This document shows, one piece after another, positions 41,602 to 53,230 of a DNA stretch of 60,000 bases. Both the position numbers and the translations under genes were made by a program. Under the pieces are notes generated by a model. It was not told where the DNA came from and did no database searches. It saw nothing but the letters and a program-made list of their open reading frames with translations. Source of the DNA: Owenia fusiformis (Eukaryota > Annelida > Polychaeta > Sabellida > Oweniidae); NCBI GenBank assembly GCA_903813345.2, contig CAIIXF020000012.1, forward strand, positions 849,318 through 909,317, read 5' to 3'. Each line of letters begins with the position of its first letter. The stretch's first letter is position 1.

Positions 41602-43407
41602 TAAAGTTACGTATCGTCTCACTCATCCTTCATTCAAAGGACTTCATTTATTACTCAATATGGTAAGTAGAGAAATACTCTTGGACCAAGGATGCGCCTC
41701 ACTTGACTTAACTGGTTTATCCCTAGGTTACTGTTGAATGTTCGTGTCCTCTCAGTAGTGTCCAGCCATAATGTGGACTTGCTCCTTTCTCTTTCACAGT
41801 GGAAGTTTGTGAATGCATAAGGTGGGTGGGTACTCCAAATACTCATGTCCCGGGACTCATGTGTTTCTTGATTCTGTGAACTGATTCTGATCGCAGTGCA
41901 AAATCTGTGTAAATGTATGCTATATAAAATAATTAGACACGCTCTTTTGGATATTAAGGACATGTTTTATTTTGTGAAGCGAGTTTTCAGGCAGTTGAGG
42001 TAACTGTATTACCAAAATTTTACAGAAATATTTTTTCAGATTTTCTTTTAATGACAATTCTGTAGAAATCAAATCCAAATGTAGTAAGATATATAATTCA
42101 CACTGTCACACGTAGCTAGGCAAGGTGTGTCCAATTCCAGCCAATCAGAACATGTTATTTCATATAACTGCATTGCAATATTCTACTCTAATACACCCAA
42201 GGTCATTTTTACATTCTAATGAAACTAATAAATCTAATAAGCTGATCAATTTCATAGTTAAGTAATAATTTATAAATACAGTAGTATAGATGCTAATGCA
42301 GGTCAAATGATAAGTGTTGAATTATTATCAAGGTGACAACTTTGTAAAAAGGTTCCTTGAAAATATATTCCTTTAAGTCAGTTCATATTTTTTAAATGAT
42401 ATTGTATAAAACATTTTGCAATGTGTGAAAAGAATATGCCCAAACTCAATGCATTGTGGCAAATTCATTCTACTCAGACATTGTTTCCTAAACCTAGGAC
42501 TCGATACACATTTTGTGCAAAGGTGGAAATAACACCTTTGAGGAATAATAATCATCCACAATGCTTGGAGTCCGGAGCTTAAATCCTTAAACATACCCTT
42601 CCCCCTCCTAGCATAAATTTGCCTCTTATTTTGTCGTGTTAATTAAAACATTAATAAACTGTTTTGGAAGTGAATTCATGCAATATTTTATTAATCAAAA
42701 ATACTGAGACATAAAAAGACCTACCGTTTTGTATTTGTAAATGAAAAACACATCTAAGGAATCCTGTGCTAAGGGCTGGTGTGAAAAAATCAAAACTGAA
42801 TTTTTAATTTTCCTTTTCTAATAAACCAATAACATTTCATCAAATGAAAGATTCTAAGTTCATGTTTCTATTTGTTAAGTTTTAACAAAGATGTCACTAC
42901 TAGACAGGGAGATATTTCAGTCAATAATTCTTGCAATAGATGTCACTCTCACCTGGGACAAAAGCAGTGTTTCATTGAAATCCAAAATGGATAATTGTTT
43001 TCATCCAAGGAAGTGAAGTTAATTTAATACATTTAATTTATATAGTCCATCCAAATCGAACTAAAATAACAGATGAATGCTTTTGTTCATTGGAGATTCA
43101 ATATTCCGGAACTACTGTAATTATAACAAATGTACCAGATTGATTGATTGCTCGTTTGATTGCATTTGTTGATAATTAAAATTGTTTAAACGTTGATTGT
43201 TATAAACTGTCTACATAATTATATTAATTAGAGTGTCTGTCCTGAAGCAATTAAAAGGTAGAAAATCATTGGCTTATTTACACAAGTATATGTAGTTATA
43301 ATGAAATTAGTATTTGAAATTGTTATAATGAGAGCATGTGTTGAAATATTATTTCAGCGATAAAATAATCTGTGGGTTGAAAGAACTTTATTTGTTGTGT
43401 TTTGCAG

Positions 43408-43537
43408 ATCTGGTGGGAGTAGATACAACTGGACTCTCTACTCGGTTTACTGGGGACATAGCAGTTGAGAATGCTTTGTTTCTCAAATAGTCTTGACTGT
43501 TACATTGCTGTGTTATGACAATGGTGTATTATATGAG
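43408..43537 (+). CDS. Unknown gene exon A, 5'UTR and start codon
   Basis: Mostly untranslated, with stops in every frame before ATG 43515-43517. A short upstream frame starts at another ATG near 43468. Coding is seven codons plus two bases. Confidence 0.45.
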
Positions 43538-45212
43538 GTAAGTAATATTCATGTCTGATCATTATGATTCTGCATAACACTTAAATGGCATTGTGGGATC
43601 AACAGCCCATGCTAGATTGTAATACAGTAAAACCTGGCCAATCCAAACACCACTCAGACTGGCTGAGACTGTTTAGATTAGGAGGTGTTCACATTTCAAG
43701 GCTTTTAAATATTATATTATTGTATATGCGAGTCAATGGGAGATAATTTGGGACTGAGAAGAAGTGTTCACATTGAGAGGTGTTCATTTAAGAGAGGTGT
43801 TCATATAAGAGGTTTTGATATAGGAGAGGTGTTCAGATAAGAGAGGTGTTCATATAAGATAGGTGTTCACATTAGAGAGGTGTTCATATAAGAGAGGTGT
43901 TCACATTAGAGAGGTGTTCATATAAGAGAGGTGTTCAGATATACATGTTTCACTGTACTTCCCTTGAGAGATTTGATAAAATATATGTTATAGTTGAAGA
44001 ACGTTGTTGCCCTGCAATCGAAATAGCCATTGTACTATGAACTAAAATTTGTACTGAGTTTCACTTACTAAAGTTTCCTTTTTATCATTTCTCTCAAGGC
44101 CCCGTTTTCAACATGAGCTCAATGCTTGCGATGTCAGTCTGGACTCTGGATAGTCCCCATAGACCCAATCATAGGCTGAGGTTGATAGAAATAATTTTAA
44201 AATAAAGATGGCATGGCAATCAATGATGTTTATTCATAATTCTCTAAAGATAATATAGAATCTGCTGGTGCTGCCATGTTCATATCGTTCCAATACCTAT
44301 GGACCTAATATTAGAACATTTTGCATGATATCATCCTCACTGGCGGATCCAGAACTAACAAGGGGAGGGAGGGGGGCACATATCAAATGAGCAAACATTT
44401 TGAAAAAAATATGGAAAATTTAAGGCCCATTTTTTTAAAAAAGGCCATGTAATGCCCAAAAAGGCCTACTAATTGAGGCCCTATAAAATTTTTGAGCACC
44501 AAAATTTGTTTCTAGGCCAACCCATGGGGGGACAGAGCCCCCTGGATCCGCCTGTGGTCTTATTGCCTCTTAGCTGTCAAATATCAACACAAGAAGGAGA
44601 AAAAATGAGTGTACATTTTTGATTTTAACTCGACTAAAAATAGGTCACTCAAATGATCTGATACTATAAACAGGGTGGGCCAAAAAATGTCCATTCAAGC
44701 CAGGCTATAATAAACTTTTGAAAGGCCTTGTTCATAATTTCTCATAAAATACAGACTTTAACATGCACAAGATTTTCTGTATTCCATTAAGACATTCATG
44801 GAATTAATATGTACATCATTGAGTTTCTAACTCGTTTAAGGCTTAGTTGTATTTGCTTCATTGTTAATACAAGTTGTAGACATCAATAATTACCAAAGCA
44901 ATCATGGATTTCAATGCTAATTGATTCAGTTTAATGAATGCATATAATAGTAAATATCTGTTAATCTCTTATTTTACATCTTATATTATCAGAGTACAAT
45001 TTACTCAAGATACTCAGGAAACAAACTCAACATTGTGTAACCTGGAGGAGCACAGAGGTTAGTTCTAAAATAATAACATGAAGCTCTCTTTTAGGAAGTA
45101 AAGTCAGACAAATGGTAAGGGTAATTCAATATTGAAAATGTATTTTCTTGCAGATAACAATGAGACGGTCGTCAGGGCGATAGACAATCTACAACAGTGC
45201 AATAATTATAAG
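43408..45212 (+). CDS. Unidentified spliced gene, three 5' coding exons
   Basis: Exon A 43408-43537 has acceptor TTTTGCAG, ATG at 43515 and donor GAG|GTAAGT. Exon B 44993-45057 has acceptor TATTATCAG and donor GAG|GTTAGT. Exon C 45154-45212 has acceptor TTTCTTGCAG and donor AAG|GTAAGC. The three join in one frame without a stop. Exon A gives MTMVYYM. Exon B gives VQFTQDTQETNSTLCNLEEH. Exon C gives NNETVVRAIDNLQQCNNYK. I do not recognise the protein. No signal peptide or membrane segment is visible in these residues. The gene runs head to head with NLK, and its next intron would contain the LINE. Confidence 0.5.
43623..43957. mobile_element. TACAGT-family MITE with expanded right arm
   Basis: 335 bases from TACAGTAAAACCTGGCCAAT to ATACATGTTTCACTGTA. 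The right arm holds about ten AGAGGTGTTCATATAAG-type units, each about 17 bp, where other copies have two or three. Confidence 0.88.
44338..44556. mobile_element. Short inverted-repeat element, GGCGGATCCAG ends
   Basis: CACTGGCGGATCCAG at the left and its near-perfect reverse complement CTGGATCCGCCTGTG at the right bound 219 bases with G-rich subterminal tracts. I see no clear target duplication. It lies between exons A and B. Confidence 0.6.
44993..45057 (+). CDS. Unknown gene exon B
   Basis: One base completing Arg, 21 codons, and one base of the next codon. Only this frame links the flanking exons. Confidence 0.5.
45154..45212 (+). CDS. Unknown gene exon C
   Basis: Two bases complete a codon, then 19 codons ending in phase 0 at AAG|GTAAGC. 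The pyrimidine tract before the acceptor is strong. Confidence 0.5.
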
Positions 45213-45447
45213 GTAAGCCAATATTGTTCTATAAACTTGCAAACTGAAGCCAGACAAATAAAAATAATAGTATCATATCATTAAGATGCAAATTGATTTT
45301 CAAGTTAATTGTTATTTATCGAAGTGATAGTTGATGCCTCACGAGAATTATTGAAAGTTTTTTTCTGTGTGAGCATAAAGCAAATATTAATTTTTTGAAT
45401 TGATTTAATTAATTGTCCTCCATTTTGCTGAAAACATGTAACAGAAC

Positions 45448-45505
45448 ATAATGTGACATAAGATAATGTGACATAACATAATGTGACATAAGATAATGTA
45501 TCATA
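45448..45505 (+). repeat. 15-bp tandem repeat, about four units
   Basis: ATAATGTGACATAAG starts at 45448, 45463, 45478 and 45493, the last copy degenerate. Confidence 0.85.
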
Positions 45506-46587
45506 CAGAAAGCAAGGGTTTAACCCATTCCCGATGTAAATGTAAGAGGAAAAAGTTGGCCCTGGTGACGGATAAGTAAGAGCGGTTTTTAAAAGAAAAC
45601 TGCAAATTACCTACGTCCTGGGACTTATACCTTGAATTTTATCACTGAAATACAATTTTCAGTAAGGAATATTACATTAGAACAACTTGTCAAAATTTGG
45701 TGTTAAAATACTGAATAGAACTGGAGATAATGTCATTTCATTGATGTAATGTATATAAATAAAAATAATGGTGCCAAAAGGAGCATATCGTCCTGAAAGG
45801 GTTTTAATAGACTAGATGCGAGTAGAAATGATCTTGATTTACGTCATTAAATATTCAAAATTCAGTCAAAGTGATGTCATTTTTGAAATCTACATGTAAA
45901 AATACTTCTAAAAATATGGTTTCGAAAATTGTTTATCAACTTTGAAAATGTAATCTTTTTGAAAATGTGACTTCTAGTTCGGGTTGATTTCCCATAGACT
46001 CCATATCAAAAAATCACAAAAAGTGAAATATCTTTCCTTGTATTGGACATATAACATTTTCTTTTACTGGACATACTTTAATTTGCATAACTATTCGATA
46101 CATAAGGGCTATATGAAAATTGAACCACTAAAACAGATGTAATTTAAATTAAAGGGAACTTTCTACTATACCCGCCATGCTATCTGACCCGAGCGAGCCA
46201 CCTGGTGGTGAAACTGGTAACTACCTACTCGCATTTGCGTTATTGTACTTCCTTGCTCAGAAGCCTATCAAAGCTAAAATTTTGCGTTTCAAATTTGTGA
46301 AACAATTAAAAGTTCCACATTAGATTGTAGGTGTATGCTCTGACAGTATAAATATAATTCAGGGAAGGACTAAAAAGTTACATCTGGTTCCATGTTTAAG
46401 ACCTTTAAATGACCAGAGGTCAAGGTGACATCAAACGGTAAGGGTTATAGCAAGAAGTCAAGGCTGCATCAAAAGTTCAAGGTCACTAAAGAATGGAATG
46501 TTAAGTTTGACATTTAATTTTGACGACAATATGATAATTGAACTACATGTGTCCTTGAAAATCTAGGATTTATAGTTAAATAAACCC
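45506..46587. other. Intronic or intergenic stretch left of the LINE
   Basis: I see no exon, repeat or regulatory signal I can support here. Confidence 0.5.
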
Positions 46588-46610
46588 TTATGTTATGTTA
46601 TGTTATGTTA
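46588..46610 (-). repeat. (CATAA)n tail of the LINE
   Basis: About 4.5 copies of TTATG on the plus strand mark the 3' end of the minus-strand element, followed by host sequence. Confidence 0.85.
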
Positions 46611-46744
46611 TTTTATTTACCATCTACAAGATGAGTACATATACATAAATATGTTACAAAAATAAATATACGAAAAATACTACAAATTATATGTATGTTA
46701 GATGAGCAAAATTAATATGCTCATATGTCAGAGCATGCTATTAT

Positions 46745-49700
46745 TTACAAGGATTTAAGAAGGTAATCCCTTCTTTTGTGCATTTCATATATCGTGTCCA
46801 GCAATGGAAGCATTATTTCAGGATCATATTCGCTCCCTCCACCGAAAATGAAACATATGAATTCACAAAAGTTGTTGACTCCTAGTTTATATAATTCACT
46901 AAATAGATTGTATCTTATATCTATATACGCTGGGCACAATAGTAAAAAATGCTGTACGTCTTCAGTGACATTTAAATTGCATAGTAAGCATACTCGTTCA
47001 GACATTGGTTGTCCGTAATTAAATATCCTGTATGTTCCTGATATCATTTTCATTATAACTTTACATTGTGGTAAGCGTCTTGGAAAACGCCTGGCAACTT
47101 CCCACCATAAAAATGGTTTTAAAACAGTGAAACATCTCAAAATTGGTCTCAGTGTTGGATATAAGGAGCTAAGAACGAAAAAGCGTCTCATCTCAAAAGA
47201 CTTGACAACGTTCATGACTTTTCTCTTCCAGACACATTTGAGTGGTGTCTTAGCAGTAGTTATCATATTCAAAACGTCCCCATGTAGGTCGTATTTCATT
47301 GTTGTTTCCCACATTGAGACCAATGGAGATTTACTTGAGCGATAGGTTCCAATGTGGATTATACTCAACAGTCGATAAATGCATACAATTTTATAAATAC
47401 ATTGTACCGGTAACGATAAGACGAACCAGATGAACATAAGGCGATCTACATCGATTCGCGCTTGAACTGAAAGCCATCCGAGTGGTTTTATCGCCATCGG
47501 GTCAGGGGTATTTACTGGGAAGCTTTGTATTCTCTTGCCAATGGATCTATGTGCATCCTCCATAGACTCAATTTCGGTTATTGAATATTGCGTTACAGAG
47601 CTGCCATACGTCATTGTTGGGAAGCAAAAACTCCAGTATAACTTAGAAGCTAGCAGAGGATTTAAGCCTCCTACATTTGCTCCTAAACCAAGCAGAGAAA
47701 AGAATTTTCTTTTACTGCGTGAAATCAAATTTGATACATGCTCTGAGCTTTTGCCTAAAGGTATGCCAACATGTGTAGCAGATTTTTCTACTTTTAGAAT
47801 ATTCTCTCCTAATTTGCATTCACAAAAAGCATTTTTGTTTGTACCAAATCTAAGCACTACACATTTTCCTGGATGAAACTCAAACCTCCACCTTTTACTA
47901 TACATGTCAGCAATGCTCAACAGAGCATTTAGATTTTCTGGATTGTTTGCAATTAAGGCAATATCATCAGCGTATGCTGGACATGCTACAGACGTTTCAC
48001 CAATTCTTACTCCTTTTGCCGAATCTACCAATTGTTGCAAAAGGTCTGCTATAAAGAACTGGTAGAGAAACATAGAACATATCCCGCCCTGGTGAACACC
48101 TCTATTAACAGGAAAAGTATCCGATAAAATACCATCTACAAAAACCTTACATTTATACTTGTTATATGATTGATACAAGAGCCTCCAACATAAACCATTT
48201 ATACCACAATTATATAACTTATGGAACAGGCCTCGTATCCATGTACTGTCAAAGGCCTTTTTAATGTCCATTAGAGCCATAATTGTGCCATTTTCTTGAT
48301 GAGATATGGCTTCTTGCACTATTAGAGATGTTTGCAAGGATGAGCAACCTTTAATAGACGCACCTTGTAATTGCGGTATGCGACCTTGCAGTACACCAGT
48401 AATTTTCCAAAGAACAATATTATCAAAAATCTTACGAAAAAATGTCATAAGAGTTATCCCACGATGGTGATCCTTATCAAGAGAATCTTTGTTACCAGAT
48501 TTGAGCAATGGCAGTAAGATCCCTAAGCAGAAGTTCTCAGGTATATATACATTTGCGATCATTGCATTAAATAAAATGGTGAGCAAAGACACAATATTTT
48601 CACCAGCGTATTTTACATGTTCAGAATTGATACTGTCGTGGCCAGCTGCTTTTTTCATATTTAGTTTTCCTATTGACTTCTTAACATCACATTCGGATAA
48701 ACCATTGTCAAAAATGCCATCAAAATTATTCATACAATTCAATTCCATCCTTGAAATATCATCATTTACATATTGTTCAAAGTCTGAATTAAAGATGTCT
48801 CTTTTGTCGTAAGAAGCTAATCGACTAAAATACAGTTTCCATTCTTGACATACTTCCACTGGATCCGTAATTACTTGACCATTATCATTTCTGATTGATT
48901 TACCCGATTTTTTAACATATAATCTACTTTTGTTTACAAGGTGCCAGAACATATTCTGATCTAAATCATCAGCATAGTACAAGTTGTCGAGCTGTGCCAG
49001 TTCATACTCATTTTTCATTAGATTATACAATTTTGAAAAGGCACGTTTCGCATTTTTAAAAGCACGTCTAAAAACATTTGAGCAATCTCTGGGCCTACCA
49101 GCCCGAACCCATTCGCGCCAAGCAAGCTTCCTTTTACGCACAAGTTCAGTAAGCTCCACATTCCAGAAGGGTTTCTGGTGCTTGCAAAATTGCTTAATTG
49201 GCACGTATAAGTTTGACTTCTCTAATAAGAGATTTTCTAACCTGGAAAAGTAGGCATCAATTACTGCCATATCGATAACATTAAGCTTGGAAATATCGCT
49301 AATTAATCTCTTTACCTGAGTATCAACATCATTTGTGTAATCACCCTTTAATTGATCTGTTAATTTATGCCATGCAAAACTTGGCTTGATTGACGCACAA
49401 GGAGAACTTTTTTGCATTAAAATAGATGGCAGATCAATTTCAGATTCTATAGCAAGATGACCACATCCAATTGTAAAACTATCTGCCAGTACTTTACAGC
49501 TTAAACACGCAGGTAGTAGTTCTTCGGACACCAGTATATGATCTATATATGATTTGTACCCAGTACCTGATTCATATGTATAGCAAGGGCCGCTTGTTCG
49601 ACTTTGCAAATCAAGAGATGTTAACCCATTACGCAACATACAATTATACATCATTTTACCATTTACAGTGCATGTACCGTGCGCTCTTTTGGTTTGAAAT

Positions 49701-50163
49701 AAGTTACCAAAATTTGCATTTATATCACCAAGTAAAATTACATAACCCGTAGCTACACATTTATATATACAGTTTTCTAAATAAATAACAACATCCTCAA
49801 AGCTCTCATTTTTGCACGATGCCTGAGGCAGATATACCGAAAAGACATACAGAGGCGTATCACCTTCAATTTTTATGCATGCAATTCTATCCGTGCAGAA
49901 TTCTCGCACTGGCGATATGGCATTTTTAAACGTTTTACGCCAAAAAAGGGCTATTCCCTAATTCCACAATTCATAGGGTTAAGTAATGAGCTACTATATG
50001 CTAAGCACTCAAAATCACGATCAATATCATTAAGCTTGTTTAGATTACATTCATATAAACGATGTTCTGACACTGCGACAATATGACTTCTTTTTAGCAA
50101 TTCACGCAAATAAATCTCTGATGAGTGTATACCATTTGCATTCCATTGAGTAAAAATTACCAT
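46745..50163 (-). pseudogene. LINE ORF2, endonuclease/reverse transcriptase with one frameshift
   Basis: The likely start is ATG 50163, giving MVIFTQWNANGI, the endonuclease N-terminus. This frame stops at TAG 49953-49951. The downstream frame opens at the same point (GIALFWRK) and runs 1054 residues from its first Met to TAA 46747-46745. The overlap AGGGAA suggests one base lost from a G run. Motifs: SEHRL, GDINANF and YIDHIL (endonuclease), with a last motif CGH where SDH is usual. RT motifs are MDIKKAFD, NRGVHQGG and YADD (about residue 646 of the long frame). The C-terminus has CLLCN followed by HFLLLC. Without the frameshift it would be about 1139 residues. Confidence 0.9.
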
Positions 50164-50230
50164 TATTAATATACAGTATAGAATGATCAGGTGTTTCATT
50201 GTGATTTTTTGATATTTAGCGTTTATTGAC

Positions 50231-51844
50231 TTATTGATCATAGGCATTAAGAGTTCCACCTCTAATCCTTCGATATTCATTCCAGTTTTGCCATTCCCTA
50301 CAGACAATAGGATCCGGCCAATCAATAATCATAGTCTGTTGAAAGTTGGACTCCACTACAGCAATTTTACATCCCACATGGGTATACGACATTCTATTGT
50401 GGACCACGTGACAGTACATTATTTTAACACCGTGTTCATAGCCAAATTTTATGACATCATCACAGATGTCATCATCAGTGTCGTGTTCATCTTGAAAAAC
50501 ATTTTCCAAATAGAGATATTTATAGCGTTCAAACTGTTTTCCTTTTATAGTTCTCTTGGAGTAGACATTGTTGTCTACAGGTGCACCTCGTAGAGCTCTT
50601 GCGTTTTGTGATTGTGGGGCTGGTTGAGTAGGTGGTGAGACGTGAGCAGATTTTGCGGCAATTTTCTGTTTTTTATACGTTTGATTGCTTGCCCAAACCA
50701 TCCATTCTTTCCCTGGTAAATGACTGGCATTGTCCGATACATTAGATGGCGAAGTTAACACTTCACTGAACGTTGAAGGGGTTTCTTTGATTGTCTTGGA
50801 CTGGGAAGAGATCTTGTTGGTCCCTGGGACTTCGATGGGCGTTGAATCGGTAATAATATATGTATTATGTGGATCGGGCGCTATTGCTGGGGTCGGATGA
50901 TCAGTCTTAGAATAACCATGGTCTTTTGCTTTAACAGATGATGCGGGTTTATTAGGCGTGCTGGCACCCGTTACACATGTATTGATAACAGTTTCATTAA
51001 GCGACAAAAACGAGTCGCTTGTTTCGGGATTAACAGTCCTGGACTTGGAGACTTTGGCATTATTGACTTCATTAACGCGTTGTTTGGCAAACTCGAGCAT
51101 TTGTTGTTGTTCACTCACTATTTCCTCAAGAGTAGTCGCCTTACTAATTGGGATTGTTTGTGGCTTGGAATTGGCTTGGATCAGGGGTTTTGGCAGAGTA
51201 CCAGTTACTGGCACCTCGGATTGTTTACATGTACAAGTACATGTTTTGACGAAATTGGTCACATCGACCTGAAGTTTAGAAAGTTTCGAAAATAGCGTTC
51301 CTACCTCATCTTTCAAGTCCTTTATCTCCTTTTTATGGCTATCTCTATCTGCTTCAAGTTCCACAATTCGCTGGGTTAGCATTGTTATGTTTATATCCAC
51401 TGTTGCATTACGCTCGTTGCGATACGCATTTTGACGCAATTCCTTATTGCCGATGACATCGGGAAGGAAACTGTTTGTACTGAGTATAGATCTGGGGAAG
51501 CTTTTGTTATCCGTTATGAACAGATATAGATCCGAAATATCATTCAAAAGCGTGACCTTTCTATTTTTTCCTTTTCGCAGCTTTGGTTGTAAGTTTATAG
51601 GAACCTGATCTTCCTCTCGATCAGCAAGTACGCCATAGAGATTATCACATAACTCAGATACTTTTACCTTCCCCTTTTGGAACAGATAATCCCTGAGAAC
51701 ATCGCACTCATCTTCCTCAAGCTCTCGATCTAACTCTTCTATCACGTCCGCTCTCGGGCCTTCAGTCAGCAGCTGAAGCGTTTGCTCAATATTGGCTAAA
51801 TCCTCCCCGCTAAGCGGAGCTGTTGATTTCACGTCCGACGCCAT
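50231..51844 (-). CDS. LINE ORF1, intact
   Basis: 537 residues from ATG 51844-51842 to TAA 50233-50231, without interruption. The N-terminal region is acidic and helical. A heptad-like stretch at about residues 150-200 (LTQRIVELEADRDSHKKEIK) predicts a coiled coil. A CTCTCK cluster and a long Ser/Thr/Pro-rich linker follow. A C-terminal globular segment of about 95 residues ends near WPDPIVCREW, resembling the RRM-like end of other LINE ORF1 proteins. Its likely role is an RNA-binding chaperone of the retrotransposon particle. It ends 67 bases before the presumed ORF2 start. Confidence 0.85.
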   Translation of the reverse strand: MASDVKSTAPLSGEDLANIEQTLQLLTEGPRADVIEELDRELEEDECDVLRDYLFQKGKVKVSELCDNLYGVLADREEDQVPINLQPKLRKGKNRKVTLLNDISDLYLFITDNKSFPRSILSTNSFLPDVIGNKELRQNAYRNERNATVDINITMLTQRIVELEADRDSHKKEIKDLKDEVGTLFSKLSKLQVDVTNFVKTCTCTCKQSEVPVTGTLPKPLIQANSKPQTIPISKATTLEEIVSEQQQMLEFAKQRVNEVNNAKVSKSRTVNPETSDSFLSLNETVINTCVTGASTPNKPASSVKAKDHGYSKTDHPTPAIAPDPHNTYIITDSTPIEVPGTNKISSQSKTIKETPSTFSEVLTSPSNVSDNASHLPGKEWMVWASNQTYKKQKIAAKSAHVSPPTQPAPQSQNARALRGAPVDNNVYSKRTIKGKQFERYKYLYLENVFQDEHDTDDDICDDVIKFGYEHGVKIMYCHVVHNRMSYTHVGCKIAVVESNFQQTMIIDWPDPIVCREWQNWNEYRRIRGGTLNAYDQ

Positions 51845-51859
51845 TGAAACCGGAAGCAA

Positions 51860-51923
51860 AAAAAAAAATAAAAATAAAAAAAAAAATAAATAAAAAAAAA
51901 AATAAAAAATAAAAAATAAAAAA
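51860..51923 (+). repeat. A-rich tract at LINE 5' boundary
   Basis: (AAAATA)-like low-complexity sequence, T-rich on the LINE strand, directly before the 15-base leader of ORF1. It could be the pre-insertion target, part of the leader, or a tail of something else. Confidence 0.8.
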
Positions 51924-53230
51924 AGGTTATAAGGTTATTCACATCTACTGAAGAATCCTATATCTCTGCCATAATCCTCTTTACATCTAAGTTCATTTTA
52001 CAACATCTAGCTCTTATGATTGGTCATGCATTAACATGAGACTTCTGAGTTGACACCTCCTTTGTTTCAAGCATCCAATGTTCCATATTTGCAGGTTAAA
52101 GGACCTTTTGAAAGTTGAGTATCATCAAGTCCCAGTGTTCAATAGAAGTAATGGTTATAAATCAACAATTGTCAGGTTTGAACAGATTAGTATCTTACCA
52201 CAATATTTCATTTCATATGTTCATTTTATGAAAAAATTTGAAAATCAATGAAATAATTCTGATTTAATTAAATCTACAATTTCTATATATTTAATCCAAT
52301 GTTTGTAATTTCCGGTTGTTATTCTATAAAATCATATAAAAATATAAGTTGCTCGTTGATGTAAGGGCGTTCAGCAGGTAGTTGCTAGTTCAATACCTGT
52401 AAAGTACTGTAAAGAGCATTGGCCGCATACACAGTCAGCATTCTACAAGTCAATATCGCATAGATCTCAATTCATGTAAGTGACTTTTATATTTCTAAAA
52501 GCATTTTGATTAATCATTCATTGTATTGTAGTTTTTCATAATATTTTTGTATTGATCTTGGGTGATGTATATTCAATAGTAGATTGTTTCGGGGATTTTT
52601 TACATCCATATTTAGAACATGCATGTGTATTTTAATCACGGTTTTTAGTTTGTTTTTTTGCAGTTCATATTTAGTTCTTGCATTTTCAGAGCAATATGGA
52701 ATTAATAGCCATGTTTTTTTATCAGTGTTTACTTGTAGGATCCCATAATGAAATAGCATATGACAAATTAGAGAGAACTTAGCATCAACAGAACCCTTTT
52801 GTTCAATAACCCATTAATTACTTCTAGTGTTAACCATGTCACATTTACTGTTCATAAATAAATGTAATGCAAACATAATATTCTTAATAACTTACAGACA
52901 AACTATAATATTTTGGATTGCTGAAGGTGCACATGTCACATTTCTCGTTCAGTTCTTGAAATCTCTGTTTGCATAAATTGCATACAGATTATAGTTTATT
53001 GTGTAATTATAGACAATGTTGTTCTTTTCAATGATGTTTATTAGTTATACAATAGTAAAATCTGAAGGTTACAAAGACTGATTGCTTTTATATTCAATGA
53101 ATAAGTAATGCTGGATAAGACCGCTGTGCTATGACATGTTGCTTAATCACAATGATTTCTTTGATGATATTTGATTCATCATTATTGCATCGTCTCGTCT
53201 ATGCAGAATCTACAAGAAATGGTAAATGGG
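51924..53230. other. Stretch right of the LINE, no firm feature
   Basis: A donor-like TCAT|GTAAGT at 52475 follows a short open segment (from about 52431), but its acceptor lacks a pyrimidine tract. Nothing else is supported. Confidence 0.4.

Larger units (their letters stand above)
46588..51859 (-). mobile_element. Near-full-length non-LTR retrotransposon (LINE)
   Basis: About 5.3 kb on the minus strand with ORF1 (coiled coil and C-terminal domain) and ORF2 (APE-type endonuclease, reverse transcriptase, C-terminal Cys/His motif). No RNase H domain is evident. The 3' end is a (CATAA)n tail, read as (TTATG)n at 46588-46610, not poly(A). The 5' end lies 15 bases before the ORF1 ATG, against a 64-base A-rich tract. 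I find no clear target duplication. The layout fits the jockey/CR1/L2/I-like group; I cannot assign a clade by eye. It sits antisense in an intron of the unknown plus-strand gene. Confidence 0.92.

Noticed and set aside
41655-41963. 102-codon minus-strand open frame
   Set aside because: No motif or splice support. A pyrimidine tract and AG on the opposite strand at 41805 could equally suggest a small plus-strand exon, but neither can be confirmed.
52431-52474. Possible small exon ending at a GTAAGT donor
   Set aside because: The acceptor lacks a pyrimidine tract and more than one frame is open, so support is too weak to call.
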